This document shows positions 25,796 to 35,093 of a stretch of 64,000 nucleotides of DNA, in pieces (within the stretch, counting starts at the first letter, position 1; each line of letters begins with the position of its first letter). A program made the translations under genes and the position numbers. This stretch comes from Marinilabilia rubra (GTDB lineage Bacteria; Bacteroidota; Bacteroidia; Bacteroidales; Marinilabiliaceae), in NCBI RefSeq assembly GCF_003121985.1, contig NZ_QEWP01000018.1, positions 1 to 64,000 of the forward strand, given 5' to 3'. A model generated the notes under the pieces. That model saw nothing but the letters and a program-made list of their open reading frames with translations. It made no database searches and was not told where the DNA came from.

Positions 25796-26683
25796 ATGAA
25801 AACACTTATCATCCTGGCGGCATTACTTCTTTCTATAGCCTCCTGCACCACTATAAAAATTAAGGAAAGTGACGTATTTGATGTCAAACGTACCATTGAT
25901 GTTGAACATTTTAAACAAATGCTATACGAGGTAGAAGAAAAACGGTTAAACACATCCGACAGCATAGCCCTGGAAGCCTGGTTTATTGACAATCCAAACA
26001 CCAACAAAACCGTTTTGTACTTTGGAGGAAATGGTTTTGTGATAGAGACCAGTTACCATATTATTACCTCCATCCTAAAACAGAACGTGAATTTGCTGGT
26101 GTTCAACTACAGAGGTTATGGAACAAATAAAGGCGTCCCAAGTATAGAAGGCTTTAAAAATGATGCCCTGGCCGCTTATGATTTCCTGGTTGATGAGAAA
26201 AACATCGATCCTGAAAACATACTGTTGCACGGACATTCCATGGGGACTTTTTTTGCCACCTATACGGCCAATAAAAGGAAAAGTAATGCACTTGTTCTGG
26301 AAAGCCCGATTACCGATCTGGAGGATTGGTCTGAAACCGTTTTGCCATGGTTTCTCAAACCTTTTCTGAAATTTGAAGCGGACAGTGCGCTTCTGAAAAA
26401 CAGTAATCTGCAACAAATCAAAAAACTGGACATTCCCGTGTTTCTGATAACCGGGAAGGATGATAACATCACGCCGCCCCGGATGGCAGAAAAACTATTT
26501 CATACTTCTGCAAGTCAAAAGAAATACCTTCTTATCATTGAGAAGGGGGGACATAACGACCTGCCTGAAAAGGCGATATACCGGCAGGCTATTAATCGTT
26601 TTTATCATTCACGGGAAGATATGAGCACTTTAAAAGGTCCTCTTATAGATCCTTCCTCACTTCTTCAATTATCCCGGAAATGA
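25796..26683 (+). CDS. alpha/beta hydrolase lipoprotein
   Basis: A 295-residue serine hydrolase of the BEM46/ABHD13-like type. It begins with a lipoprotein signal (LLLSIASC, Cys near 17) and shows an oxyanion segment YFGGNGF, the nucleophile elbow LHGHSMGTFF, an acidic residue in FLITGKDDNITPP and the histidine in EKGGHNDLP, so Ser-Asp-His are all present. Membrane-anchored in the periplasm or outer membrane. Substrate unknown. Its 3' end overlaps the convergent START-domain gene by 41 bp. Confidence 0.88.
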   Translation: MKTLIILAALLLSIASCTTIKIKESDVFDVKRTIDVEHFKQMLYEVEEKRLNTSDSIALEAWFIDNPNTNKTVLYFGGNGFVIETSYHIITSILKQNVNLLVFNYRGYGTNKGVPSIEGFKNDALAAYDFLVDEKNIDPENILLHGHSMGTFFATYTANKRKSNALVLESPITDLEDWSETVLPWFLKPFLKFEADSALLKNSNLQQIKKLDIPVFLITGKDDNITPPRMAEKLFHTSASQKKYLLIIEKGGHNDLPEKAIYRQAINRFYHSREDMSTLKGPLIDPSSLLQLSRK

Positions 26684-27260
26684 AACGAAACGGAGTTTGC
26701 GCACTGAACATGTTCACCACCCAAAGAGGAATAGACCCGCCGGGATCAACCCAGCCGATGACAATGATCCGGCTTTCATCCGGACTGACTCCCTCTTTTA
26801 TGGTCCACTTTTCCTGAAAATCTTCTATGAGGACTATTTCGCTGTTCCTTGAAAGATATTCCGGCAGGTCATTCGATTCCAGATAAATACCTTTTTGATC
26901 TTTTGTCACCTGCATATCCATCACCATCTCCCGGTTTTTGACCGGCCATGGCATGTTAAAGTGCATGTAATTGGTGTAACGTTTATCCTTTTGATGATCC
27001 AGAAACCTGAGAGAATCGACCAGTTCCATGTGTTTCAAATTCTCGTTGAAATCCACCACCTGCCGGTAAACGGTTTCCGGTTTTACAGAAATATGGGTGA
27101 CAACCTTGTACATGTATATTCCTGCATCTGCTTTTTTGCGGGTATAGACTTTTATGCCGTTCTCATTTTTCCTGAGCTGCCAATCATCTTCTTCGGCAGC
27201 AACATCGAAGGATGGAATCACAGAAAACAAAATCAATAACAGACCGACGGTTTTGCTCAT
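26643..27260 (-). CDS. exported START/polyketide-cyclase-like lipid-binding protein
   Basis: A 205-residue protein with an N-terminal signal peptide (SKTVGLLLILFSVIPSFDVAA) followed by a START-like (SRPBCC fold) domain: WQLRKNENGIKVYTRK, a central YMHFNMPWPVKNREMV block and a WTIKEGVSPDESRIIVIGWVD segment. Related bacterial proteins bind lipids or other hydrophobic ligands in the periplasm. It overlaps the convergent hydrolase gene by 41 bp. Ligand unknown. Confidence 0.85.
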   Translation of the reverse strand: MSKTVGLLLILFSVIPSFDVAAEEDDWQLRKNENGIKVYTRKKADAGIYMYKVVTHISVKPETVYRQVVDFNENLKHMELVDSLRFLDHQKDKRYTNYMHFNMPWPVKNREMVMDMQVTKDQKGIYLESNDLPEYLSRNSEIVLIEDFQEKWTIKEGVSPDESRIIVIGWVDPGGSIPLWVVNMFSAQTPFRFISGIIEEVRKDL

Positions 27261-27398
27261 AGCTTACATATTTGTTTTTAGAACAGGTGGAGGCATGAGG
27301 AAGTTCATTTTATCAAATGAGATTTACAGTAAATACAAATTATGGATTGGTAAGACGTGGAGGTAATCTAAGCCGGGCAGAGTTTGATAATCTACTTT

Positions 27399-27815
27399 TT
27401 ATTCTTCTTTTCTCCAATCCTCAATAATTTCCTGATCATCTTCTATATAGGTGAATTTCAAAAGGTCATTAAATATTTGATATTCATATGACATACGGGT
27501 ATCGTTATAATCAAAATGGATGGTATGCTCAATTGTATTTAATTCAAATACTCCCGTAGTTTCATATCCGGATCCAAAAACTATGAACTCCCCTTTAAAG
27601 TCATCTGGTTCATTATCCGCCTCAAACTCAATGTAATCGCAGCATTCCACCGCCAAACCTGAAATTCCATTTATGGATCGGGAATCAAGCTTCCATTGCC
27701 CAAAGATTCCGATTGGTTGCAAATTATCCTGTTTTTCATTTTCGTCCTTTTCGCAGCCATTTAATACTATCAAAGAAAAAACGAGCCCCAAAATTACACT
27801 TCCTAAACTTTTCAT
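27399..27815 (-). CDS. small lipoprotein, lipocalin-like
   Basis: About 138 residues with a lipoprotein signal (MKSLGSVILGLVFSLIVLNGC) and a beta-rich body starting GIFGQWKLDSRSI, which resembles the lipocalin-like or copper-resistance-NlpE-type small barrels common in Bacteroidota. The start at 27815 gives a proper signal; an upstream codon at 27836 adds seven residues with no benefit. Two adjacent Cys (ECCDY) are unusual. Function unknown. Confidence 0.7.
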   Translation of the reverse strand: MKSLGSVILGLVFSLIVLNGCEKDENEKQDNLQPIGIFGQWKLDSRSINGISGLAVECCDYIEFEADNEPDDFKGEFIVFGSGYETTGVFELNTIEHTIHFDYNDTRMSYEYQIFNDLLKFTYIEDDQEIIEDWRKEE

Positions 27816-27836
27816 AGCCCCAATTTTATTGGTCAA

Positions 27837-28181
27837 ACAATTTAAAGCATAGCTACTGACTATTTATTGAAGTCCTTGTCTCTGATTCATTATCTTTTGG
27901 TTAAGTATTTGGAATATTCGAAACAAGAATCATCACGCACTAAACAGCAATCCAACTAAAAATTGGAAATTAAGACCTATAACAATGTAAAACAAAGAGC
28001 CTGCCCCCCCTCCCGCATCCTTAAACAAACCTGTAAAACCAAAATTACATCACAAGCCATCCTGTTTTTAGTCGTCAAAAAAAATGATACCCCCGTGCAG
28101 GAAACATAAAGTCGAAGATCGATTTTTATTGGGTTATGCAGGCGGCATGGCCCTTTCGCAGAGAATAGGTTCATCCCCCAT
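27837..28181. other. intergenic stretch, nothing recognised
   Basis: About 345 bp between a lipoprotein gene and the TIGR03915-like gene, both read leftwards. It holds a run of C (CCCCCCTCCC near 28007) and AT-rich text. I see no repeat family, gene or strong promoter. Confidence 0.3.
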
Positions 28182-28979
28182 TTACTCTCCGGTTTTTCGT
28201 TTCTCCGTCAGATGCTTCCAGAAACGTTTGGGCATAAATTGCCGCTGAAGACGTGGATTGGTGCGTTCCTTTATAGCGATGTGTTTAAAGTAGCTGCGCC
28301 ACATCTCCTGCCATTCCTTTTCGTCATTGCTTTGGGTCTCGGGGGAAAGTTCTCCTGTGTCGTTATCAAAAGATGGATTATCAATGGAGACTTCCTCTAT
28401 ATTGTCTTTATCGTAATAGTAGCCATATTTTCGTTCTGTATCATAAATAAGCCAGGGCTGATCGGCAAAACGGGACTTGAAATGATTCAGGGTCATGGGC
28501 AGAACATCATACCTGGGCGACACGGGCGCAAACCATGTGCCGTCCGCCGTCTGCTCAAACCGGAGAAACATATACAACCGATGCACTTCTTTTAAAACCT
28601 TGCGCTCCAACTGGGTGAACCGAAGCACTTCTTCAACAGAGAGGTCGTTGGCTACGTTCTTATTGGCGTCAAACAATTGTTTCAAAATAAACAGCATGAG
28701 ATCTTCAACCCCCGGTTCTCTCGACAAGAACACATGCATAAACCGCTGCCCCAAACGTTTCCCTCCTGCTTTCTGAATACCTTTCCAGACACGGTCGGCC
28801 CGGTCGTCGACAGTCTCCACCTCAATGGTTTCTTCAAACAATCCTGGCGATGCTTCGGGAGGAATAATTCTGGCAGGAAACCGTCCCCTGTCCCACACCC
28901 CAAAAACGGCGGAGAGAAAACCGGGAAAGGTTCCGTCGTATTGGTAATTAACGATATTTTGAAAATCAGGCGTGTTCAT
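28182..28979 (-). CDS. TIGR03915-type DNA metabolism protein (uracil-DNA glycosylase-linked)
   Basis: A 265-residue protein resembling the family annotated 'probable DNA metabolism protein' (TIGR03915, DUF4130). Family-like segments are YDGTFPGFLSAVF at the N-terminus, GGKRLGQRFMHVFLSREPG in the middle, LTQLERKVLKEVHRLYMFLRF-type helices and FAPVSPRYDVLPMTLNHF with RFADQPWLIYD. This family normally sits next to a radical SAM protein (TIGR03916) and is sometimes fused to a uracil-DNA glycosylase domain; here the radical SAM partner is about 4.6 kb away at 33542. The biochemical function is not established. Confidence 0.88.
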   Translation of the reverse strand: MNTPDFQNIVNYQYDGTFPGFLSAVFGVWDRGRFPARIIPPEASPGLFEETIEVETVDDRADRVWKGIQKAGGKRLGQRFMHVFLSREPGVEDLMLFILKQLFDANKNVANDLSVEEVLRFTQLERKVLKEVHRLYMFLRFEQTADGTWFAPVSPRYDVLPMTLNHFKSRFADQPWLIYDTERKYGYYYDKDNIEEVSIDNPSFDNDTGELSPETQSNDEKEWQEMWRSYFKHIAIKERTNPRLQRQFMPKRFWKHLTEKRKTGE

Positions 28980-29227
28980 GGTATTCCTGGCAAGTAAATT
29001 GGGATTCTCTAAATGTCTATTGTTGCTCCTGCAAAAATAACGTATTCCATTATTATGGGATCATTTCGCATTAAAAACCTCAAATCCTTAATCTCAGAGC
29101 AGGAGGGCATATTAACTCAATATGATCTTTACAAACAGTTAACCATTGTGTAAACCAAGGTTGAAGTTGACCTAATTCCCCCGAAACACTGACATTCTAC
29201 ATTGCAACTGAAACAAAACTTTCAGCT

Positions 29228-29938
29228 ATGCAGACTCTATTAAAACTTAAGGCCAAAAGGATATCTTCCATCAATGAATTCATTTTGGGCACCGGCATCT
29301 TTGCTGTTTTAGGAGCCGTTATCCTCTTTATAATAAACAAGGGAGACATTCTATTGTATATAAACACTCATCTCGCTCCTTTTGCAGATAATTTTTTCAA
29401 GACTTATACGCACCTTGGGTTGGGATCACTTCTGGCCCTCTTTGCATTGGTATTTCTTTTTATCCGTTATTATTATTCCATTATGTTCGCTGCCTCACTT
29501 ATCAGTGCAGGTGTCATTGTTTTTATCAGCAAGAAGTTACTATTCACTCATCTTTACCGACCAGCCAAAAACATCGATTTAGCAAGCCTGCCTAACGTTA
29601 TTGAAGGAATGAACTATCACCATTACGGTTCCTTCCCTTCAGGCCATACCCTTACGGCATTCGCCGGAGCAACAATTCTGGCCCTTGCCGCCCGCCAAAA
29701 AGGGCTGGGCTACCTGCTAATTGCAATGGCTGTTGGGGTCGCCATTTCGAGAGTTTACCTGCTACAGCATTATTTCATGGACGTTTATGCAGGTGGATTA
29801 ATTGGTGTAGCTGTAACCCTGGGACTTCATTTCTGGCTCAACCGCTACTATCCCCGTCTGAAGAGCAATCTGGCTAAAGATTACCTCATATTTCGCAGAA
29901 GGCGCATCAGAGCCAAAGCCCAGCTTTCAGCCAATTAA
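29228..29938 (+). CDS. PAP2 family membrane phosphatase
   Basis: A 236-residue inner-membrane phosphatase with about six hydrophobic helices. The three PAP2 motifs are present: KKLLFTHLYRPAKN (KxxxxxxRP), the central GSFPSGHT, and SRVYLLQHYFMDVYAGG (SRxxxxxHxxxD). Likely substrates are undecaprenyl-pyrophosphate or phosphatidate-type lipids in the periplasmic leaflet. It is tail-to-tail with a GT39 glycosyltransferase (4-bp overlap). Confidence 0.93.
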   Translation: MQTLLKLKAKRISSINEFILGTGIFAVLGAVILFIINKGDILLYINTHLAPFADNFFKTYTHLGLGSLLALFALVFLFIRYYYSIMFAASLISAGVIVFISKKLLFTHLYRPAKNIDLASLPNVIEGMNYHHYGSFPSGHTLTAFAGATILALAARQKGLGYLLIAMAVGVAISRVYLLQHYFMDVYAGGLIGVAVTLGLHFWLNRYYPRLKSNLAKDYLIFRRRRIRAKAQLSAN

Positions 29939-31509
29939 TTATCAGATATTCCCTTTATGACACGGGTTTTCCGGTTATCAAAGAGATCGGTGGTTTCGAA
30001 CAGGATTTCATAATCGACTTGGTCTCCAATTCCCCGGAGTCCTTTTTTTGTGGTCAGCAACAGGTTGCCGGGCTCAGCCATAAAGGCAGCCACCTCCTCC
30101 GTAGTTTCCAATTCAGGGATCAATCCGTGCTTAAAGACAAACGCAGGATTCAAACTTTGATGCCAGGCTACGGAATCGGCGTTCGTTACGATTTCCTTCG
30201 TCAGAAAAACAGGATTCCGTTTATCCAATTGTGGCATAAGACCACCCATTAAGGTCAGTGCTCCCACACAAAACGAAATGCCCAAAGTCAGAAAAGCCGC
30301 CCGGTTTCTGTACCTGAATGCCAACAAAGTGGCCACCAAAGAACCTAAAACAAGTGGTAACAGGTAAAACAATAATTGATGCATACCTTCCAGGTTGGGG
30401 GCTGTTTCGACAGCAATCCATACACCTGCCGGCAACAACAATGAAAAGATTAAAGTTGCCAGAAAATTCCAGCGGAATCTTCGGGAATATTCTCGCGCAC
30501 CTTCCCGGCTCAGAAAAAAACCAACCAAAATAGCTGTAAAAGGATAGGCAGGCATGGCATAATTCGGCAACTGGGTGCTGCTGATGGAGAAGAAGACCAC
30601 GAACACCAGCGTTACAATACTGCCGAGAGCAATGATTTGATCTTGTCTGTTTTGCCAGGCAGATTTAATGACAGGCCAAATAAAAAACACAAAAGGCAGA
30701 AACCCCATCAGGTAATACCCTGATGTAATAAGAAATAATCCCCCATGCCCTTCCTTGGTATCCGAGAACCGGTTGATATTATGATCGAACAAAAAACCCT
30801 CAACCCATGCTCCATCAGTGGCTTGCCACACCAAATAATACCAGGGCACCACAATAATCAAAAAACAAAGAATGCCCGAAACAGAAATCAGCTTCCGTAA
30901 CACCACCATCGTAAACTGACGGGTAATGAGGAGAAATGTCAGCATCGACAACCCGGGCAATGCCAATGCCACCGGCCCTTTGGCCAGTACACCCAAACCG
31001 AGGGAAGCATAGAGGCCATAAAGAGCCCATTTTTGCTGGGTCTGCATCCAATGGTAAAAGGCCATCAGGCTTATCCCGATAAAGGTTATCAAATAAGGAT
31101 CGGGAACCGCCAAATGAAATTCAAGGACGAAATGAATGCTGGCCCATAAAACGAAAACGCTCCACCAGGCATGTGATCTGGTACTGTGCCGTGTCAAAAA
31201 CAAGAAGAACACAAGCATCAGGATACTTCCGGTTAAACCGGAAAAGAAGCGGGCAGCAAAGGGTGTTTTTCCGAAAATGGAATAGGCCCCCATCATAAAG
31301 TAATAATGCAGAGGTGGTTTATCAGTCCTCAGCTCGCCATTAAACAAGGGAGTAATGCCGTCTCCCGTTGACATCATCTCATAAGCACATTGCGCATTTT
31401 TACTTTCGTCAAGGATGTAGATACTTGAACTACCGGAACCAAAAAGAAATAAAAACAGAGAAATAGAAAGGACGATTAACCCCGACGGTACTATTGAAAG
31501 TGACTTCAT
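29935..31509 (-). CDS. GT39 / ArnT-like lipid-linked glycosyltransferase (first copy)
   Basis: A 524-residue polytopic membrane glycosyltransferase of the PMT/ArnT superfamily (GT-C fold). The catalytic first loop has Asp-Glu (YILDESKNAQCAYEM), followed by RTDKPPLHYY and about ten more membrane helices, with a soluble C-terminal domain. Members transfer a sugar from a polyprenyl phosphate donor to lipid A, protein or glycan outside the cytoplasmic membrane. It is divergent from a GT2 polyprenyl-phosphate sugar transferase gene 215 bp away, which could supply its donor. A paralogue is at 36221-37900. The acceptor is unknown. Confidence 0.9.
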   Translation of the reverse strand: MKSLSIVPSGLIVLSISLFLFLFGSGSSSIYILDESKNAQCAYEMMSTGDGITPLFNGELRTDKPPLHYYFMMGAYSIFGKTPFAARFFSGLTGSILMLVFFLFLTRHSTRSHAWWSVFVLWASIHFVLEFHLAVPDPYLITFIGISLMAFYHWMQTQQKWALYGLYASLGLGVLAKGPVALALPGLSMLTFLLITRQFTMVVLRKLISVSGILCFLIIVVPWYYLVWQATDGAWVEGFLFDHNINRFSDTKEGHGGLFLITSGYYLMGFLPFVFFIWPVIKSAWQNRQDQIIALGSIVTLVFVVFFSISSTQLPNYAMPAYPFTAILVGFFLSREGAREYSRRFRWNFLATLIFSLLLPAGVWIAVETAPNLEGMHQLLFYLLPLVLGSLVATLLAFRYRNRAAFLTLGISFCVGALTLMGGLMPQLDKRNPVFLTKEIVTNADSVAWHQSLNPAFVFKHGLIPELETTEEVAAFMAEPGNLLLTTKKGLRGIGDQVDYEILFETTDLFDNRKTRVIKGISDN

Positions 31510-31724
31510 TTTTTTTTACAAATGTTCTTCATCGCTTCCAATCCTGCAAACAGCATCCACAGACTTAATCAAAAATTAACCCGTTCATTCTCTTAACCTT
31601 TCTTATACATTATCATAAAGAAGCCATAAAATCCGGAAAACATTCTCCTAACACGCATTACCTTAATTTACATGATAACACAAAGGAATGAAAAGAACTT
31701 AATGACAAACCAGAAATTACACTC

Positions 31725-32693
31725 ATGGATATTAAGCCCAAACTATCAGTCGTCATATGCGTCTATAACGAGGAAGCCAATATAGCGCCCCTTTATGAGC
31801 AAATTCAGATGGCCATGACAGGCATCGAAAGCGAAATAATTTTTGTAGACGACGGGTCTACCGATCAAACTGTATCAGAGGTATTAAAGCTCAAAGGGGA
31901 TGGCATTGTGCTGGTGAGACTCAAACGAAACTATGGACAAAGTTCGGCCCTGGCGGCAGGCATTGAAAAAGCCAACGGGCATTATATAGCCACCATTGAC
32001 GGTGACCTTCAAAATGATCCGGCGGATATTCCTGCTATGCTAAATAAAGCCATTCGCGAGGACTGGGACCTGGTTGCCGGTATCAGGGCCAATCGCAAAG
32101 ACGGATTCATCTGGCGAAAGCTGCCAAGTAAGCTGGCTAATATGTTCATTCGCTACACCACTCAGGTAAAGATGAAGGATTACGGGTGTACCCTTAAGGT
32201 ATTTAAAGCAGATCTGGCCAAAAGTCTCGGTCTTTATGGTGAATTGCATCGTTTCATTCCAGTTTTGGCAAGCAACGAAGGGGCGGCCATCACCCAGATG
32301 AATGTCAACCACCGGGCCCGTGAGCATGGAAAGTCGAAATACGGCATTGGCCGCACACTTAAGGTAGTCAGTGACCTTATACTGATGCTCTTTTTAAAAA
32401 AATACATGCAGAAGCCCATTCATCTGTTTGGAACCTCAGGTATTTTCCTTTTCATGATTGGGGGATTGATCAATGTATACCTTTTGATACTGAAAATAAT
32501 GGGGCACGACATTTGGGGAAAGCCCATCATGATACTGGGAATTTTATTAATCCTGGCAGGCATCCAATTGGTTACTTTCGGTTTACTTTCCGAAGTAAAC
32601 ATCAGAACCTATTACGAGTCTCAGAATAAAAAACCTTACAAAATCAGAAATACACAGAATGTTGGCAATAAAAAACTACGGACGGCATCTTAA
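31725..32693 (+). CDS. GT2 polyprenyl-phosphate glycosyltransferase
   Basis: A 322-residue GT2 enzyme of the dolichol-phosphate-mannose-synthase / bactoprenol-glucosyltransferase type. The catalytic domain starts SVVICVYNEEANI and carries FVDDGSTDQT, the metal-binding DGDLQNDPADIP and NHRAREHGKSKYGIGR. Two C-terminal membrane helices follow (near IFLFMIGGLINVYLLIL and MILGILLILAGIQLVTF). It makes a lipid-linked sugar on the cytoplasmic face, fitting as donor supplier for the two GT39 enzymes nearby. Its end overlaps the next gene by 35 bp. Confidence 0.93.
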   Translation: MDIKPKLSVVICVYNEEANIAPLYEQIQMAMTGIESEIIFVDDGSTDQTVSEVLKLKGDGIVLVRLKRNYGQSSALAAGIEKANGHYIATIDGDLQNDPADIPAMLNKAIREDWDLVAGIRANRKDGFIWRKLPSKLANMFIRYTTQVKMKDYGCTLKVFKADLAKSLGLYGELHRFIPVLASNEGAAITQMNVNHRAREHGKSKYGIGRTLKVVSDLILMLFLKKYMQKPIHLFGTSGIFLFMIGGLINVYLLILKIMGHDIWGKPIMILGILLILAGIQLVTFGLLSEVNIRTYYESQNKKPYKIRNTQNVGNKKLRTAS

Positions 32694-33582
32694 ACTGATC
32701 ACTAAAATATTGGTTTCGGGAGTAGCCATTTACTTCATTGCCTCAAAGATGGACCTTTCCATAGTGCTGAAGGAGCTGACTGCCATTCACCCCTTCTTTC
32801 TCATCACAGCGGTTACGCTGTATATGCTTTCGCAGATAATCAGTTCGCACAGGCTGAACACCCTGTTTAAAGCATTGCCATTGCAAATACCATTTTTGAG
32901 TAATGTCAAACTATATTGGGTTGGCATGTTCTATAATTTCTTTTTGCCAGGGGGTGTTGGTGGAGATGGGTACAAAGTTGTTTTTCTCAGAAGACATTTT
33001 AGCAATCCTGTAAAAAACATACTAAGTGCCATCATCTCTGACCGGGTGAGTGGTCTGATGATTATAGGGTGTTTTGTTCTCGGATTGTCCTATTTCGTTC
33101 CTCAGCATCTCCCCTTACAGGAGTGGTTTTTTCTTCTTATTCCACTTAGTTTGTTGGGTTTTTATTTTTTTCTGAAAATTATAAATCATCAACTTAACCA
33201 GGCATTTTGGCAGGTTTCCGGTCTCTCGCTTTTGATCCAGGGCATTCAAGTCGTGGCTGTAATTTGCCTTCTGTTTGCCATCGATGTTGATATTGCACAA
33301 TATGGAACGGAATACCTTCTTCTGTTTTTCCTGTCAACCATTGCATCAGCAGTTCCAATAACGCTTGGCGGAATAGGTGCCCGCGAGATGGTTTTTTTCA
33401 GCGGCTCCCTTTACATGGGCACAGATCCGGGGCAGGCCCTGGCGCTGAGTATATTATTTTACCTCACAACATTAATCAGTAGCTTACCGGGTCTTTATTT
33501 TGTGGTGAAACCCAATGCCATTCAAATAAAAGACCAATCATTTATCTCTGAAACAGCTTCAATTGAACGGCATCGGGCGTAA
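32659..33582 (+). CDS. UPF0104 / AglD-like membrane protein (putative lipid flippase or synthase-type)
   Basis: A 307-residue membrane protein with about eight helices, in the lysylphosphatidylglycerol synthase transmembrane region family (UPF0104). Family marks are NFFLPGGVGGDGYKVVFL and TLGGIGAREMVFF. The start overlaps the GT2 gene by 35 bp, so the two are translationally coupled and probably act together on lipid-linked sugars. Which step it performs (flipping or anchoring) is not known. It ends 41 bp inside the convergent radical SAM gene. Confidence 0.87.
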   Translation: MLAIKNYGRHLKLITKILVSGVAIYFIASKMDLSIVLKELTAIHPFFLITAVTLYMLSQIISSHRLNTLFKALPLQIPFLSNVKLYWVGMFYNFFLPGGVGGDGYKVVFLRRHFSNPVKNILSAIISDRVSGLMIIGCFVLGLSYFVPQHLPLQEWFFLLIPLSLLGFYFFLKIINHQLNQAFWQVSGLSLLIQGIQVVAVICLLFAIDVDIAQYGTEYLLLFFLSTIASAVPITLGGIGAREMVFFSGSLYMGTDPGQALALSILFYLTTLISSLPGLYFVVKPNAIQIKDQSFISETASIERHRA

Positions 33583-34798
33583 TTTTCCGGGCCGATTTAT
33601 CCAGAAACATCATCCGCATATGTTCGGGGTTCATATCAGAAACCTTTTTCCCCTGGAGCTCGCGACAGGTAATAAAAAACTGAGCCCGTTTCATAACAAC
33701 CCCCATTTTCTTGAGCAGATAGGAAGATACATGCCCGTATCGCCGGGCCGAAAGAATCAGCCGGGCACTTTTGGGGCCAATACCCGGCACCCTCAGCAGC
33801 ATATGCAAATCGGCCTTTTGAATATCAACGGGAAAGATCTCAGGATGACGCAAGGCATAAGCCAGCTTGGGATCCAGTTCCAAATCAAGATCGGGATGGG
33901 CATTGTCAACAATTTCCTCCACATTAAACTCATAAAAACGCATGAGCCAGTCGGCCTGATAGAGCCTGTTTTCGCGCTTCAAGGGAGGTGTAGCAATCGC
34001 CGGTAACCGGCTATCAGAAGTATTAGTATGAATATAACCTGAGTAGTACACCCGCTTCAACTGATTTTCGTTGTAAAGAGAGTTTGCCAGTCGCAGCACC
34101 TGGTTGTCCGTATCTGGCGTTGCGCCTATGATGAGCTGCGTACTTTGTCCGGCCGGCACAAACTCAGGGGCTTTACGTGTTTGTCTTTTAGCAGGCAGAT
34201 ACTCAGCCTTGGTCTCTTTAATGAAATTCATGGGTTTCAGCACACTGCCAAAATCCTTTTCCGGTGCCAGGTACTGAAGACTTTTTTCTGAGGGAATCTC
34301 AATATTGACACTCATACGATCGGCATACATTCCTGCCTCACGAATCAAGGCATTGTCGGCTCCCGGAATGGCTTTGAGGTGAATATAACCGTTGAAGCGG
34401 TGCACCTCCCTCAAGTCGCGCACTACTTTGGTAAGCCGCCCCATGGTATAATCAGGATTCTTCATCACGCCACTGCTCAGAAACAGTCCTTCGATGTAGT
34501 TACGCCGGTAAAAGTTGATGGTAATGTCCACCAACTCCTCAGTCGTAAATGCGGCCCTGGGGATATCGTTGTTTCGCCGATTGGCGCAATAGGCACAGTC
34601 GTAGATGCAGTGATTTGTCATCAATACTTTGAGCAGCGAAATGCAGCGGCCATCGTCGGCAAAGCTGTGGCAAATGCCGGCAGCCAAGGACGATCCCAAT
34701 CCACTGGAGTTGCCCGTTCGGGTACTTCCGCTGGTGGCACACGACACATCGTATTTGGCGGCAGAAGCAAGTATTTTGAGTTTTTCGAATTTATCCAT
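33542..34798 (-). CDS. TIGR03916-type radical SAM DNA modification/repair protein
   Basis: A radical SAM protein of about 418 residues. The cluster motif CIYDCAYC (Cys-x3-Cys-x2-Cys) is near residue 70, followed by GLFLSSGVMKNPDYTMG. The C-terminal third contains a helix-hairpin-helix, LLRVPGIGPKSARLIL, typical of DNA-binding repair proteins. This combination is the family annotated 'putative DNA modification/repair radical SAM protein' (TIGR03916), genetically linked with TIGR03915; the mate here is at 28182-28979. I start at the ATG 34798 (MDKFEKLKIL); the frame continues upstream only into repetitive sequence. An XRE-S24 repressor gene lies directly upstream on the same strand. Reaction unknown. 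Confidence 0.9.
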   Translation of the reverse strand: MDKFEKLKILASAAKYDVSCATSGSTRTGNSSGLGSSLAAGICHSFADDGRCISLLKVLMTNHCIYDCAYCANRRNNDIPRAAFTTEELVDITINFYRRNYIEGLFLSSGVMKNPDYTMGRLTKVVRDLREVHRFNGYIHLKAIPGADNALIREAGMYADRMSVNIEIPSEKSLQYLAPEKDFGSVLKPMNFIKETKAEYLPAKRQTRKAPEFVPAGQSTQLIIGATPDTDNQVLRLANSLYNENQLKRVYYSGYIHTNTSDSRLPAIATPPLKRENRLYQADWLMRFYEFNVEEIVDNAHPDLDLELDPKLAYALRHPEIFPVDIQKADLHMLLRVPGIGPKSARLILSARRYGHVSSYLLKKMGVVMKRAQFFITCRELQGKKVSDMNPEHMRMMFLDKSARKITPDAVQLKLFQR

Positions 34799-34950
34799 GA
34801 TTAAAGGGTGATATGGTGGAAGGGTTGAATGGGCAGAGGGCAAGGCGCAGAGAGCATGGGGCACAGTGCCTGGTACGTGGAGCGAAGGGCACAAGACAGA
34901 GGGGGTGGAGTATATAGAGATGCAGGCAGTGAACCTGCTTCCGTGGGTAA

Positions 34951-35066
34951 AGACGCACGGCCGTGCGTCTCTAAATTCTCAACACCCAATATGATACACT
35001 TTGCCCCATGCCCAGTGCGTCTCTACATTCTCAACATCCTATATGATACGCTTTGCTCCATGCCCA
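34951..35066. repeat. 20-bp palindrome followed by two 52-bp tandem repeats
   Basis: AGACGCACGGCCGTGCGTCT at 34951-34970 is a perfect 20-base palindrome. From 34963 to 35014 and 35015 to 35066 two 52-bp units follow head to tail, each beginning GTGCGTCTCTA and ending CCATGCCCA, with a few substitutions. The surrounding 34805-35093 is low-complexity and partly self-complementary (GAGCATGGGGCA against TGCCCCATGCGCTC). Confidence 0.8.
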
Positions 35067-35093
35067 GTGCTCCGTCACTCCATGCTCCCTGCC

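Noticed and set aside
34963-35066. Two 52-bp units as a CRISPR array
   Set aside because: The units are contiguous with no spacers, only two in number and no cas genes are nearby; it is a plain tandem repeat.
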